A stretch of DNA of 64,000 nt from Rugamonas aquatica (GCF_009380215.1 NZ_WHUG01000009.1:62001-126000); one strand, 5' to 3'; positions 34,247 to 43,348 are shown, counted from the first letter of the stretch. A program made the numbers and translations. The notes: generated by a model from the sequence alone, not told the origin.

Positions 34247-35155
34247 ATGACCATGCGAGAACCAGCGCTGGCCCAGCAGCTACTGATCGAGGTCGTCAAC
34301 GGCGCCAATTTCAGCCAGGTGGCCAGCAGCACCGGCTTGGGCCGCAGCGCCGTCGTCCAGCAGGTAAAATCGCTGGCGCGGTCGCTGCAGACAGTCGTCG
34401 GCGTCATCAACGTCGACGAAGGCGCCGAACCCACCCTGACCTTGTTGCAGCGCGAGGGCGCCCATTATCTGGAGGCGCTGGGCCACTTCCGTCCGGAACT
34501 GGCGCTGACCGCCCAACCACAGTTCCCGGTCGCCACCAGCGCGCAGATCCGGGCATTGGTGGCCTATGCCGACCGCGCCAGCAGCGAACCAATACGCGAC
34601 CGCGCCCTGCTGCTGTTGCTGTTCGCTACCGGCGCCAGGCCGGACGAGATCGCGTCGCTGCGTATCCGCGACTATATGCTGCCGCGCGGGACCATCCGCC
34701 AGCAATCGGTGCTGCGGGCGGAAGCGGCCTCCAACGGGCGCGAGCGGCCGCTGTACTTTGTTCATGCGCGCACCAATGCCGCCATTGATGCGTATCTGGA
34801 CCAGCGGCTGAAACTGGAAGGTTCTCCCAGGAACGCGGACGCGACACCGATGTACCGCGGACTGAACCCGGACAGTGCGCTGTTCGTCAACCAGGAAGGA
34901 AGGCCGCTGCAGCAAGGCCGTTGTTACGGTGCTGACAGCATCCAGGGCATTTACCGGCACATGTTCCGCGGCGCGGGATTGAACCACTTCAGCCCGATGG
35001 GGGCGCGCAGGACGCTGGCGCGGCACCTGTACCGGCACGGCTTGGACGAGCAGACCATCTCCAACTATTTCGGCTTCTCTTCGCTCTGGACGGTGCGCAA
35101 TCTGCTGCGCGGGTACACCCGGCCATTGGAACAAACCCTGCAGGTGTTTCCATGA
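34247..35155 (+). CDS. Tyrosine-recombinase-like protein with N-terminal HTH
   Basis: A 302-residue protein. Residues ~18-48 look like a helix-turn-helix (FSQVASSTGLGRSAVVQQV). The catalytic-core fold of tyrosine recombinases follows: Arg131 in FATGARPDEIASL, Arg254 in MGARRTLARHLYRHG and Tyr290 in LLRGYTRP. The two histidine-type positions differ: the H of HxxR is Met251, and the usual LGH is YFGF (Phe276). Thus Arg, Arg and Tyr are present but both histidines are missing. The start has GGAG six bases upstream. Its stop overlaps the next gene (ATGA). It may be an active variant, a cofactor or a DNA-binding repressor. Confidence 0.78.
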   Translation: MTMREPALAQQLLIEVVNGANFSQVASSTGLGRSAVVQQVKSLARSLQTVVGVINVDEGAEPTLTLLQREGAHYLEALGHFRPELALTAQPQFPVATSAQIRALVAYADRASSEPIRDRALLLLLFATGARPDEIASLRIRDYMLPRGTIRQQSVLRAEAASNGRERPLYFVHARTNAAIDAYLDQRLKLEGSPRNADATPMYRGLNPDSALFVNQEGRPLQQGRCYGADSIQGIYRHMFRGAGLNHFSPMGARRTLARHLYRHGLDEQTISNYFGFSSLWTVRNLLRGYTRPLEQTLQVFP

Positions 35156-36363
35156 ACGACAAACAGCGGTTGCTATTGGACGGACACGTCTACACGACCG
35201 ACGCCCCGGCGTTGCAGGCGGCGCTGGAGCGCGTGCACGGCAGCCAGGACCGCCCCTTGTGCATGTGCGTCGAGGGCGGCATACCGATGTATGTGGCGCG
35301 CCACGGCGCCCTGGTCGCCAAGCGCATGCCGGGCACCGGCTGCAAGCACCATCCCTCCTGTCCCAGCTATGAGCCCGACTACACCCTGTCCGGGCTGGGG
35401 GCGCTGATGGGCCAGGCGGTGCTGCAGCATGGGGACGACCAGGTGGAGCTGCGGGTAGACTTCCCGCTGACGCGCGGCCAGTCGCGGCCGCGCAGGCCGC
35501 CGGCCGACAATGAGGCGCCCGCCGTCAAGAGCTCACCGCCGGCGATGAGCCTGCGGGCGCTGCTGCATTATCTGTATGAACAGGCAGGCATCAATCGCTG
35601 GTATCCGGCGATGGAAGGCCGGCGCCATCACCGCACGGTGCGCAAATACCTGAGCGAAAGCGCGGCCAACATTATCGTCAAGGGCATGCCGCTATCGCAG
35701 CGTCTGTTTATTCCGGAGGCGTTTCAGCTCGACCAGCAGGAACAGATCGCGCAGCGCCGGAGCCAGCAACTGGCCTTCCTCAACCGCGGCGCCGGCAGCG
35801 ACGCGCCCGCGGCCAATCTGGCCCTGGTGCTGGGCGAGTTCAAGGGCGAACAACCGGCCACCGGGGCCCGCCGTATCTGGCTCAAGCACATGCCCGACCA
35901 GCCACTGATGATACGCAACGAGGCCTGGCAAAAGGTTACGCGGCGCTTCGGCACCTTGCTGACCACGCGCGAGGCTGACGTCGCCCAGACCATGCGGCTG
36001 CTGCTGTTCGCCTTGGTGCAGGCGGAGAACGAGCGGCTGCTGTACATCGATTCGGCGCTGATGATGCTCACCACCGCCAACTGGATTCCGCTCGAGGGGC
36101 CGCATGAAGTGCCGCTGCTGGCGGCGCTGACCGCGCAGCGACGCAAGTTCGTCAAGCCCTTGCGCTACGACGCCCCGACCGCCGGCCATTTTCCGAATGT
36201 GCTGCTGCTCGACACCGGAGCTCAGCCAACCCCGCTCCATATCGTCAGCGCGTTTGCCAGTCCCAAGGAAAACAGCGCCAAGCAGCGCGCGCTGTCGGAA
36301 TCGCCTCAGGCCTGGGTCTGGCACACCGATGCCAGCCTGCCGGCCTTGCCGCCGCCAGCGTGA
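35152..36363 (+). CDS. DUF1173 protein
   Basis: A 403-residue protein that closely follows the DUF1173 pattern: LLLDGHVYTTDAPALQAAL, CMCVEGGIPMYVARHG, VAKRMPGTGCKHHPSCPSYEPD and then GLGALMGQAV. The cysteine/histidine cluster CKHHPSC suggests a metal site. DUF1173 genes occur on plasmids and genomic islands of Proteobacteria; their function is not known. Its ATG overlaps the recombinase-like gene's stop, and its own stop overlaps a GTG start frame, so it is part of one recombinase-like operon. Confidence 0.85.
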   Translation: MNDKQRLLLDGHVYTTDAPALQAALERVHGSQDRPLCMCVEGGIPMYVARHGALVAKRMPGTGCKHHPSCPSYEPDYTLSGLGALMGQAVLQHGDDQVELRVDFPLTRGQSRPRRPPADNEAPAVKSSPPAMSLRALLHYLYEQAGINRWYPAMEGRRHHRTVRKYLSESAANIIVKGMPLSQRLFIPEAFQLDQQEQIAQRRSQQLAFLNRGAGSDAPAANLALVLGEFKGEQPATGARRIWLKHMPDQPLMIRNEAWQKVTRRFGTLLTTREADVAQTMRLLLFALVQAENERLLYIDSALMMLTTANWIPLEGPHEVPLLAALTAQRRKFVKPLRYDAPTAGHFPNVLLLDTGAQPTPLHIVSAFASPKENSAKQRALSESPQAWVWHTDASLPALPPPA

Positions 36364-36431
36364 TTCCGCGCCCTTCACCTCGAACGCGCGCAGCAGGCTT
36401 CAAGCGAAGCCGCCCAGCTAGGAAACCAGCC

Positions 36432-37373
36432 GTGACCTCTTTGACCGCAGAATTGATTGCGCTATTCCAGGCGGAGCCCGTTGCGGACGTGACGCCTGGC
36501 CAAGACGTTGTGCCGACGCTGACGCTGGCGGCGCGGCAGCTGCATGACTTGGGGTATGGCGAACTGCTGGCGGAGGATCTGCGCCGGCACCATGTGGACG
36601 CCCTGGTGCGGCTGTGGCATGCCCAACAACTCGACGTCGACGTCATTGACGCCAGAATCGACGTGCTGCGCTGGTGGGCAGGCACGGTCAAGCGACGTTA
36701 CGCAGTCCACAACAACCCTGCGCTGCATGGCATGCCGGTGCATGCCCAGCCCAATCCCAGACCCCGCGGCGGCTGGCTGCAGAGCGTGCAAGACCCGTAC
36801 GCGCGTGCGTCGATTGCGCTGGTGATGAGCTTTGGCCTGCAACGCATGGAATGCGTGCAGATCGTCCCCGCTCAGGCTGACCTCGGCAGCCACGTATTGA
36901 TCCTGGCATCCTGGTCTTCCACCTGCCGGAACCGCCGGATTCCGGTCGCCAGCGTGGCGCAACGGCAGTGCCTGGACTATGCCAAGCTGGTTGCGGGCCA
37001 AGGGAGCTTGATCAGGGAGCCGCTGCGCTACCGCGGCCAATTGATGGAGCTCAGGGCCCAAACGCGCCATACGGCGCTGCCGTCGATATCGTATCTGCGC
37101 CGGAACTACGCCTTGGAGCGCTATCAGCAACTGACGGGCCGGCGCTGGAGCGCGGCGAGATCACATCCACATGCCAGGCCGGGTGCGGCCGCCCAGGCAC
37201 TCGACCTGCATGCGCAGTTGACCATCGAGCAAGAAATGGGGCTGGCCATCGGCCTTGACGAATTTCTCGCGGGGCGGCCACGGACCAACAAGCGGCCGCT
37301 CCCGGCCTCCCGCCGAGCGCGCGTCGCCGCCAACGCGGCCGCCGGCCTCACCCCTGACAAGGACACCTCATGA
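36432..37373 (+). CDS. Degenerate integrase-like protein A
   Basis: A 313-residue protein that is a tandem paralogue of the next gene. I chose GTG 36432 (VTSLTAELIALFQ) because TAGGAAA precedes it and it aligns with the start of the paralogue; a GTG at 36360 overlapping the upstream stop is possible. It resembles the Integrase_1-type recombinases: an N-terminal SAM-like domain ending ALRWW-type (VLRWWAGTVKRR), then ALVMSFGLQRMECVQI and YLRRNYALERYQQLTG. The first catalytic arginine of GLRREE is glutamine here and no C-terminal tyrosine motif is seen, so it is probably not an active recombinase. Confidence 0.7.
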   Translation: MTSLTAELIALFQAEPVADVTPGQDVVPTLTLAARQLHDLGYGELLAEDLRRHHVDALVRLWHAQQLDVDVIDARIDVLRWWAGTVKRRYAVHNNPALHGMPVHAQPNPRPRGGWLQSVQDPYARASIALVMSFGLQRMECVQIVPAQADLGSHVLILASWSSTCRNRRIPVASVAQRQCLDYAKLVAGQGSLIREPLRYRGQLMELRAQTRHTALPSISYLRRNYALERYQQLTGRRWSAARSHPHARPGAAAQALDLHAQLTIEQEMGLAIGLDEFLAGRPRTNKRPLPASRRARVAANAAAGLTPDKDTS

Positions 37374-38212
37374 ACCACCTGCACGTTGAATTGATGGCGC
37401 TGTGCCACGCCAACCCCGACGGCGATCCGGGCACCTGGAGGGCGCGCATCGAAACCCTCGCCCTGGCGGCGGCTCAGCTGGAACAATTCGGCTACGCCGG
37501 GCTGCGGGCGCACGGCCTGGGCAGCCAGCATATCGACGCCCTGCTGGGCAGCTGGTACCACCACCGCTGCGACCCCACTACCTTGCAGGCTCGCACCGAG
37601 GCGCTGCGCTGGTGGGCCGACAAGGTGGGACGGCGCGACGCGTTCCGCAGCGGCCCGCCGCAGCCTGCGACCACGCATGACGACCTCAACGACGACCTCA
37701 GCGACGGCCGCTTGCGGCGTGTGCACGATCACTATGCGCGGGCCTCGCTCGCGCTGGCGATGAGCTTCGGGCTGCGCAAGTTCGAATCGGTGGCCATCCG
37801 CCCTGCGATAGCCGACAGCGGCACGCACTTGGTGGTGGCTGCCATCTCGACCCCGCAACCGCGCATGGTGCCAATTGCGACTCCGGCCCAGCGCATCGAC
37901 CTCGATTTTGCCAAAAAGGTTGCGGGCCTCGGCCAATTGGCGCCGCGCCAAGCGTCGCTCCGTGGCCAGGTAGAGTCGCTCCGGATGGCCGCGCGCAGGG
38001 CCGGCATTCCCCCGAACCCCGATCTGCGCCGCAACTACGCCCACCTGCGCTACCTGCAAATCACCGGCAGGCCATGTGCGGCGGCCGGCGGTCCATCCGG
38101 CGCCACGCTGAACGCAGAAGACCATGCAGGAGATCGCCTGGCGCGCCAGAACGTGCTGGCCGAAATGGGCTACCTCAGCGATCCAGTCCCATCACTGTTC
38201 GACCAGCCATGA
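37370..38212 (+). CDS. Degenerate integrase-like protein B
   Basis: A 280-residue paralogue of the preceding protein, overlapping it by four bases. Shared landmarks are ELMALCHANP, HIDALLGSWYHHR, ALRWWADKVGRR, LALAMSFGLRKFESVAI and RRNYAHLRYLQITG. The first catalytic arginine is kept (GLRKFE), but the C-terminal segment is truncated (LAEMGYLSD) where active members carry the histidine and tyrosine. It ends VPSLFDQP. A DNA-binding or regulatory role is more likely than strand exchange (inference). Confidence 0.7.
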   Translation: MNHLHVELMALCHANPDGDPGTWRARIETLALAAAQLEQFGYAGLRAHGLGSQHIDALLGSWYHHRCDPTTLQARTEALRWWADKVGRRDAFRSGPPQPATTHDDLNDDLSDGRLRRVHDHYARASLALAMSFGLRKFESVAIRPAIADSGTHLVVAAISTPQPRMVPIATPAQRIDLDFAKKVAGLGQLAPRQASLRGQVESLRMAARRAGIPPNPDLRRNYAHLRYLQITGRPCAAAGGPSGATLNAEDHAGDRLARQNVLAEMGYLSDPVPSLFDQP

Positions 38213-38411
38213 AGCCTGCGCCAGGGTGCAGGGCAGGCCCTAGCGCGGGCTCAGCCTGTCCGTCGCCAAGCCGTATCCTGCCAGCGCGAGCTGCACGAAG
38301 CTACGCCGGTCCTGCCTCTACGGGGCCGCCAGCAGCGGCGCCTGGGCCGGCAGCCCGTTGCGCCTGGTATCGCCAAGACCGCCACACGCCGCCTCGCCAT
38401 AGCGCTGATGC

Positions 38412-41048
38412 TCAGTGGGCCTGGTCCCAGCTATTGCCTATGCCAAGCGCAACCACAAGCGGAACCCGCAGTTGCGCCACCCCAGACATCAGGCGCGGCA
38501 GTGCAGTCTGGACCAGCGCTAGTTCCTCGTCCGGCACTTCCAGCACCAGTTCATCGTGCACCGGCATTAACATCCGACTGCGCAGTTGCCCGGCCTGCAG
38601 CCAGGATTGCACGGCCACCATCGCCAGCTTGATCAAGTCGGCCGCCGTCGCCTGCATGGGTGCGTTGATGGCGGCGCGCTCTGCGCCGCTACGCCTGGCA
38701 AACTGCGGCGACGCGAGGTCGGGCAGCCATACCCGCCGGCCCAACAGGCTGGCCGCGTAGCCGTTCGCGCGCGCCTGCACCAGCGATTGCCCGAGATATT
38801 GTTTGACTCCGGCAAAACGGTTGAAATAGCGCTCGATATATCCCTGCGCCGTGTCCCTGTCCACGCCCAACGCGGCAGCCAGGCCAAACGATGTCATGCC
38901 GTAGATCAGGCCGAAGTTGATGCCTTTGGCGTAGCGCCGCTGCTCCTCGTTCACCGCCTCCAGCGGCACGTCGAACAACTCAGCGGCAGTGGCGGCGTGA
39001 ACGTCGCTTCCCCGAGCGAAGGCCTGCAACAACACGGGATCGCCGGACAAGTGGGCCAATATCCGCAGTTCGATCTGGGAATAATCGGCCGACACGATGC
39101 AATGGCCTGGCGGCGCCACGAACGCGGCACGCACGCGGCGTCCGGCCGCGGTGCGTACAGGGATGCTCTGCAACGGAGGATCGGACGCGGCCAGGCGGCC
39201 GGTAACCGCCTTCGTCTGGGCGTAGGTGGTGTGCACCCTGCCGGTGGCAGCCATGATTGCTTGCGGCAGCTTCTCACTGAAGCCGGACCTGAGCGAAGCG
39301 AGCGAACGATACTCCAGCACCAGCGCCGGGAGCGGATGCTGGCGCGCCATCTGGCGCAGCACCGCTTCAGCCGTGGAGCGGGCCGCCTTCGCCTTGTTGT
39401 CCGGCGCAGCCAAACGCAGACGGTCGAACAGGACCTCCGCCACCGCCTTCGGCGACCCCAGGTCGAAGGCGTCGCCGGCCAGCTCCTGCGCTTGCGCACG
39501 TAGCTGCTCCATCCGGGCCGCCAACTCGTATGAGAGCGTGGCCAACAGGTCGGCCCGCACCAGCACGCCGGCGCGCTCCGCAGCGAACAGGATGGCCGAG
39601 ACCGGCATTTCCACGTCACGGTACAGCATCTGCAGCGCGGGGAGCTGCGCGAGCTGTGCAGCAAGGCGCGGCTGCAGCCGCACGATCAGGTCGGCCTCCA
39701 GCGCGCCGCGCCGCATCAGTTGCCGTTGATCCTGGCTATTTGATGCCGGCAAGGGCATCGCAGTGTGATTCAGGTAGCGCATCGCCAGGCCGGGTAGTTC
39801 GTGCGTGCGGTGCGCGGCTAGGACATAGGAGGCCAGCTCAACGTCGTCGACCACGCCACGCAAGGTCACTCCGCAGTTGGCCAACAGATGGGTGGCCAGC
39901 TTTGCGCCGTGGACCACCTTCGGCCGATCGGCGCGCTCCAGCCACTGTCGCCACGCCTGCCGATGCGGTTCGAGCGCGTCCCCCAACGCCGCCCACGGCA
40001 GATAGGCGCATTCCCCTGGCGCCGTGGCCACGCCGAAGCCCTCCAGCGCCGTGACGGTTGGCGAAGCGCCGCGCGCGTGCAGCGACAGCGCGACCAGGGC
40101 GCTGCGCTCGGCACGGACCAGCCAGGCGCCAAGCGCAGCGCCCTGGTCCAGCACTTCCACGTCCTCGCCGGTCTGCGGCGCCGCCGCGGGTGCGGCCGGC
40201 AAGGCTGCGCGCGGCGCCGGAGCGTGGTCCAGCAGCAGCCGCGCCACCCGCTCCGTTTGCTCGTCGCGCGCGGCAAGCGCTACATCGATCGCCGGCACCA
40301 GACTGCTCAGATCACAGTTGGTGCGCAGCGCCTTGAGTGTGCGCGCCACCGGCAGCCAATCCAGCAGTTGGCGCAGGCTTTCCCCGAGACGGCCGTCGAT
40401 CAGCTGCGCGTTGGCAAGCACGCCGCTCAGGTCCTGGTAGGCCGCCAGCCACCGGCGCGCCACTTTTGGACCGCATGCCGGCACCCCCGGCACGTTGTCC
40501 AGCGGATCGCCCACCAGCGCGAAGTAGTCGGGCAGCAGGCGCGGCGCCACGCCGTGGCGCTGTACGACGTCAGCGGACTCCAGCCGGATGCCGGTGATCG
40601 GATTGACCAAGGACACGCCCTCACCCGCCAACTGCGCCAGATCCTGGTCGGCGCCCACCACCACCACCTGCCAGCCTTCGTGCACGGCCCGCGCCGCCAG
40701 GCTGGCCATCACGTCGCGCACCGCCACGCCGGGGACGGACAACGTCGGCCAGCCCAGCGCCGACGCCAGCAGCTCCACCGGCGCCAGCTGCCGCCTGTAC
40801 TCATCCGACTCCGGGCCGCGCGAGGCCTGGTACTCGGGGTGCAGCCAGCGCCGGAACTGGTCGTCGCCCCGCCCCAGGATGCAGGCTATCGCCTGCGCCG
40901 GAAACTGCACGCGCAGTCGCCGCAGCAGCTCGGCCGTCCCATGGATGGCGCCCACCGGCATGCCGTCGGCGCGGCGCGGCACCGGCTGCGCGTTGGCAAC
41001 ACGATGCACGTATCCGGGGACATCCACCAGCAACAGGGTTCGGCTCAT
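38412..41048 (-). CDS. Family A DNA polymerase (PolA-like)
   Basis: An 878-residue DNA polymerase I homologue. The polymerase domain is intact: motif A ADYSQIELRILAHLSGD (Asp655), motif B RRYAKGINFGLIYG (Lys708) and motif C MPVHDELVLE (Asp832). The N-terminal 5'-nuclease domain keeps Asp9, Asp134, Asp136, Asp181 and Asp184, but three other metal-ligand positions are replaced (Gly59 in CILGR, Ala109 and Arg111 in GVAVRD). The 3'-5' exonuclease domain lacks its DxE (ALSLHARG). So it probably polymerises without proofreading. It stands alone on the minus strand. It is unlikely to be the chromosomal polA, given its divergence and context. Confidence 0.92.
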   Translation of the reverse strand: MSRTLLLVDVPGYVHRVANAQPVPRRADGMPVGAIHGTAELLRRLRVQFPAQAIACILGRGDDQFRRWLHPEYQASRGPESDEYRRQLAPVELLASALGWPTLSVPGVAVRDVMASLAARAVHEGWQVVVVGADQDLAQLAGEGVSLVNPITGIRLESADVVQRHGVAPRLLPDYFALVGDPLDNVPGVPACGPKVARRWLAAYQDLSGVLANAQLIDGRLGESLRQLLDWLPVARTLKALRTNCDLSSLVPAIDVALAARDEQTERVARLLLDHAPAPRAALPAAPAAAPQTGEDVEVLDQGAALGAWLVRAERSALVALSLHARGASPTVTALEGFGVATAPGECAYLPWAALGDALEPHRQAWRQWLERADRPKVVHGAKLATHLLANCGVTLRGVVDDVELASYVLAAHRTHELPGLAMRYLNHTAMPLPASNSQDQRQLMRRGALEADLIVRLQPRLAAQLAQLPALQMLYRDVEMPVSAILFAAERAGVLVRADLLATLSYELAARMEQLRAQAQELAGDAFDLGSPKAVAEVLFDRLRLAAPDNKAKAARSTAEAVLRQMARQHPLPALVLEYRSLASLRSGFSEKLPQAIMAATGRVHTTYAQTKAVTGRLAASDPPLQSIPVRTAAGRRVRAAFVAPPGHCIVSADYSQIELRILAHLSGDPVLLQAFARGSDVHAATAAELFDVPLEAVNEEQRRYAKGINFGLIYGMTSFGLAAALGVDRDTAQGYIERYFNRFAGVKQYLGQSLVQARANGYAASLLGRRVWLPDLASPQFARRSGAERAAINAPMQATAADLIKLAMVAVQSWLQAGQLRSRMLMPVHDELVLEVPDEELALVQTALPRLMSGVAQLRVPLVVALGIGNSWDQAH

Positions 41049-41241
41049 GGGTAAGTGGGCACTTCTCGGGCTAAAGTTCGGGCGACCGCCATTGTCGCAG
41101 ATCGGAAGCAGGCGCTGGCAATTTGATGTCCTATGTGGTCAGACGACTGGCGCGGCGGCGGGCCTCCTATCTTTTCCGTGCGGCAATATAATGATATCCT
41201 TCCCCAGCCATTCCGGCCCAATCATCGCCACGAGGACGTGC

Positions 41242-41796
41242 ATGCCGAATCCCATCATAGTTCCGCTCAAATGGGCATGCGTTCGCTGGACACCTGAACT
41301 CAGCTGGGCCAGGGACTTGCTGCCGCAACTGATCAGCCAGGGATTGAAGAAGGAGGCCCTGGGGCGCAGCATCTACGTCATCCGCCTGGCAGGCAATTTC
41401 GCCATCAGCTACCCGGGCGGCATATCGCCGGCAGTGTATGTGGGCCAAGGCAGCTTCAACCAGCGCATCGAAAAGCACAAAAAATGGGCCGTCGAGCTGA
41501 TGGAGCTGGTGGGGGACTACCATTTCGAGGTCTGCGTCGCCACGCCGCGCGTCAAGGGCCAGCCCAACACTTACCTCGATGCGGAAGCGGTGCTGCTGCA
41601 CCGCTTCCGCGATCGCTACGGCAGCGCGCCGTTGTGGAACAAGAAGCTCGAACGGAGGCGCTTCCCGCACCATCATTACAACCAGCGGAAAGTGGATTAT
41701 GTGCTGTACAACCGCAGTGGATCGCGCTACCAGTGGGCGCTGAAGCCGATGAAGTCCTCGCCGTTCTACGACAGCTACCTCAAGACCCATAGCTGA
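41242..41796 (+). CDS. GIY-YIG-like nuclease
   Basis: A 184-residue protein. The GIY-like element is SIYVIRL (Tyr45), the YIG-like element VYVGQG (Tyr66), then the conserved arginine in FNQRIEKH (Arg75), glutamate in LDAEAVLLH (Glu115) and asparagine in PLWNKK (Asn133): the complete catalytic order of the family. The two halves of the GIY-YIG motif are spaced more widely than usual. GAGGA precedes the start. A TATAAT sequence lies at 41187-41192 but no good -35 is visible. It is divergent from the polymerase gene. Possibly a homing, repair or restriction nuclease. Confidence 0.72.
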   Translation: MPNPIIVPLKWACVRWTPELSWARDLLPQLISQGLKKEALGRSIYVIRLAGNFAISYPGGISPAVYVGQGSFNQRIEKHKKWAVELMELVGDYHFEVCVATPRVKGQPNTYLDAEAVLLHRFRDRYGSAPLWNKKLERRRFPHHHYNQRKVDYVLYNRSGSRYQWALKPMKSSPFYDSYLKTHS

Positions 41797-41891
41797 AGCC
41801 GGACATTGCCTTCGACGGCGGCCGGGACAGGCAAACCGGGCGCCAGCAACCGGCGCACACGCATCGCCTAGGGCAGCGCGCAGCCTTTCGA

Positions 41892-41976
41892 CGCCCGTCT
41901 TTGACATTGCTCAACTTGCTTTCGTTCAGACCGTGCATAGTCCGTACCTACACCAACAGCCGACACCAAAACCATG
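41892..41976 (+). repeat. Leader repeat, copy 1
   Basis: An ~85-bp block ending at the ATG of the small membrane-protein gene at 41974. It contains GACATTGCTCAAC, TCAGACCG, AGTCCGTACC and CAGCCGACA. A diverged second copy lies at 42857-42941. Probably a duplicated promoter/leader; the block includes a TTGACA at about 41901 but no well-spaced -10. Confidence 0.6.
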
Positions 41977-42336
41977 GCCGTTACCCCGCACAGCGGGCCC
42001 CACGGAGAAAAGACAGTCGCCCGCGCCGACCGTCCGCCGCCTCCGTCGCTCGCCCTGTATCTGGCAGGCGCGTTGCTGTCCCAGCTGGCGCTCCTACCAC
42101 TGTGGACCGGCGTATTGCTGCTGTGGGACGACCATAGCCTGCGCGTCCTGCAGGATCCGTTCGGCGAGTTCAGCAAGTACTTCGAGGCCATGGCCTACGT
42201 CGTTCTCAACGACCCGACCGCGGTGGCAGCCTACTTCGTGGGGCAGTGGCTGCTGCCTCCTTTCAGCATAGCGCTGGTACTGTTCGTCGTGCTGTGGGCG
42301 CGGGCGCTTGGCAAGTACGCGCTGCGGGGATACTGA
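41974..42336 (+). CDS. Small membrane protein
   Basis: A 120-residue protein beginning MAVTPHSGPHGEKTVAR. Two hydrophobic segments (about residues 28-50 and 85-108) indicate an inner-membrane protein with a cytoplasmic-side basic N-terminus. It is followed after three bases by a second membrane-protein gene, so the two form an operon. Part of its leader and N-terminus appears duplicated downstream. Function unknown. Confidence 0.6.
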   Translation: MAVTPHSGPHGEKTVARADRPPPPSLALYLAGALLSQLALLPLWTGVLLLWDDHSLRVLQDPFGEFSKYFEAMAYVVLNDPTAVAAYFVGQWLLPPFSIALVLFVVLWARALGKYALRGY

Positions 42337-42339
42337 GCC

Positions 42340-42753
42340 ATGCAACGCAAGCCGCCCACGGCCGTGATGATCAGCCTGCTGCTGGCGATCGCCGTCCTGC
42401 TGTTCGACCGCTCGACCCACCCGACATACGGCATGGACAAGTTCAACCAGCTTATCAATTTCGGCATCGTGCCAGGAGCGGTCTTCGGGTTGTGCGGGCT
42501 AGCTCACCTGCTGCTCGGGCGCGGACGCTGGAAGGCCCGCACCCTGATCCTTGCTGCCGCCTACGCGCTTGCTCTGGCCAACCTGGTCATGTTGGGGCAC
42601 GTGACGCTGCCGGCGGCGATCGACGCGTATTATTTTCCCTGCGGCCCGTGGTTGATACCCGTGCTGGCATGGTATTGGCTGACCCGCTGGCAGGTGTCCA
42701 GGGAACGGATCCCTCACCCGTTCGATGCCCGCTCCGTCAAGCCCCCTTCCTGA
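42340..42753 (+). CDS. Small membrane protein
   Basis: A 137-residue protein beginning MQRKPPTAVMISLLLAIAV. Four hydrophobic segments are visible, with a conserved-looking YYFPCGPWLIPVLAWYW near the C-terminus. It follows the previous membrane-protein gene by three bases. No known motif; perhaps a two-component membrane unit of unknown role. Confidence 0.6.
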   Translation: MQRKPPTAVMISLLLAIAVLLFDRSTHPTYGMDKFNQLINFGIVPGAVFGLCGLAHLLLGRGRWKARTLILAAAYALALANLVMLGHVTLPAAIDAYYFPCGPWLIPVLAWYWLTRWQVSRERIPHPFDARSVKPPS

Positions 42754-43348
42754 GCAAGGACCATTGGGTAGTCCCCAGGCGACAGACGGCCCTTCCCAGG
42801 GCTGGTGCCGCGCCGAGCGGCCCGCGCATGACGAAGGCCCGCACAACGCTAGGCGGTGCCCGTCATTGACGTTGCTCAACGCACATCCGATCAGACCGCG
42901 CACAGTCCGTACCAACATCACCAGCCGACAGCAAGACGATGGAGCATCGCCGCCGCGGCGGGCGAAAGACAGGCCAGGTCCTCGCCAGCACCGGCATCCG
43001 CCATCGGCTTCCCTACCGCTATACCCGGAAAGGGCCTTACGGTCCCTGGACATCTGCATAGCGTTGTGGACCGCCGTGCTTCCGCCGTGTCGTCGGAGCA
43101 TCACGCAGTCCAGCAAGATCCGGGCGCCGAGTTGGAAGGATACGTCGGGGCGCGTGATCGACTTGGGCCCCGCTTGATGGAGGCGGCACTATTGGCGGAA
43201 TTTTCCTTAAGCGCCAAAATGTTAAGGTCCCCAGACCGAGTGAGGGCTTGGGCTATCGTTGGGCTTAACAGTAAGATTTTTTGTGGAGAGCGCCACACTG
43301 AAATAGATGTTGCAGCAGTCGATGGCTGTATCCAGATGGGGCGCTAAG
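42754..43348. other. Gap holding a degenerate duplicate
   Basis: About 600 bp without an intact gene. It contains leader-repeat copy 2 (42857-42941) followed by sequence that resembles the start of the 41974 gene in broken form (for example TAGCGTTGTGGACCG near 43060). The rest holds only short overlapping frames without ribosome sites. Confidence 0.5.
42857..42941 (+). repeat. Leader repeat, copy 2 (degenerate)
   Basis: Diverged copy of 41892-41976, sharing GCCCGTC, TTGCTCAAC, TCAGACCG, CAGTCCGTACC and CAGCCGACA and ending at an ATG-like triplet (GATGG). The reading frame behind it is broken, so this is a decayed duplicate. Confidence 0.6.

Noticed and set aside
34247-38212. A classical recombinase-in-trio (RIT) element
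   Set aside because: There are three recombinase-like genes, but a DUF1173 gene separates them, two lack the catalytic tyrosine, and no flanking repeats were seen.
39888-41054. Long plus-strand frame opposite the DNA polymerase gene
   Set aside because: Mirror of the polymerase coding strand; composition is histidine/arginine/glutamine-rich as in typical GC-rich shadows.
41187-41192. TATAAT as promoter of the GIY-YIG gene
   Set aside because: A perfect -10 hexamer, but no acceptable -35 at 15-19 bp, so it is not listed as a promoter.
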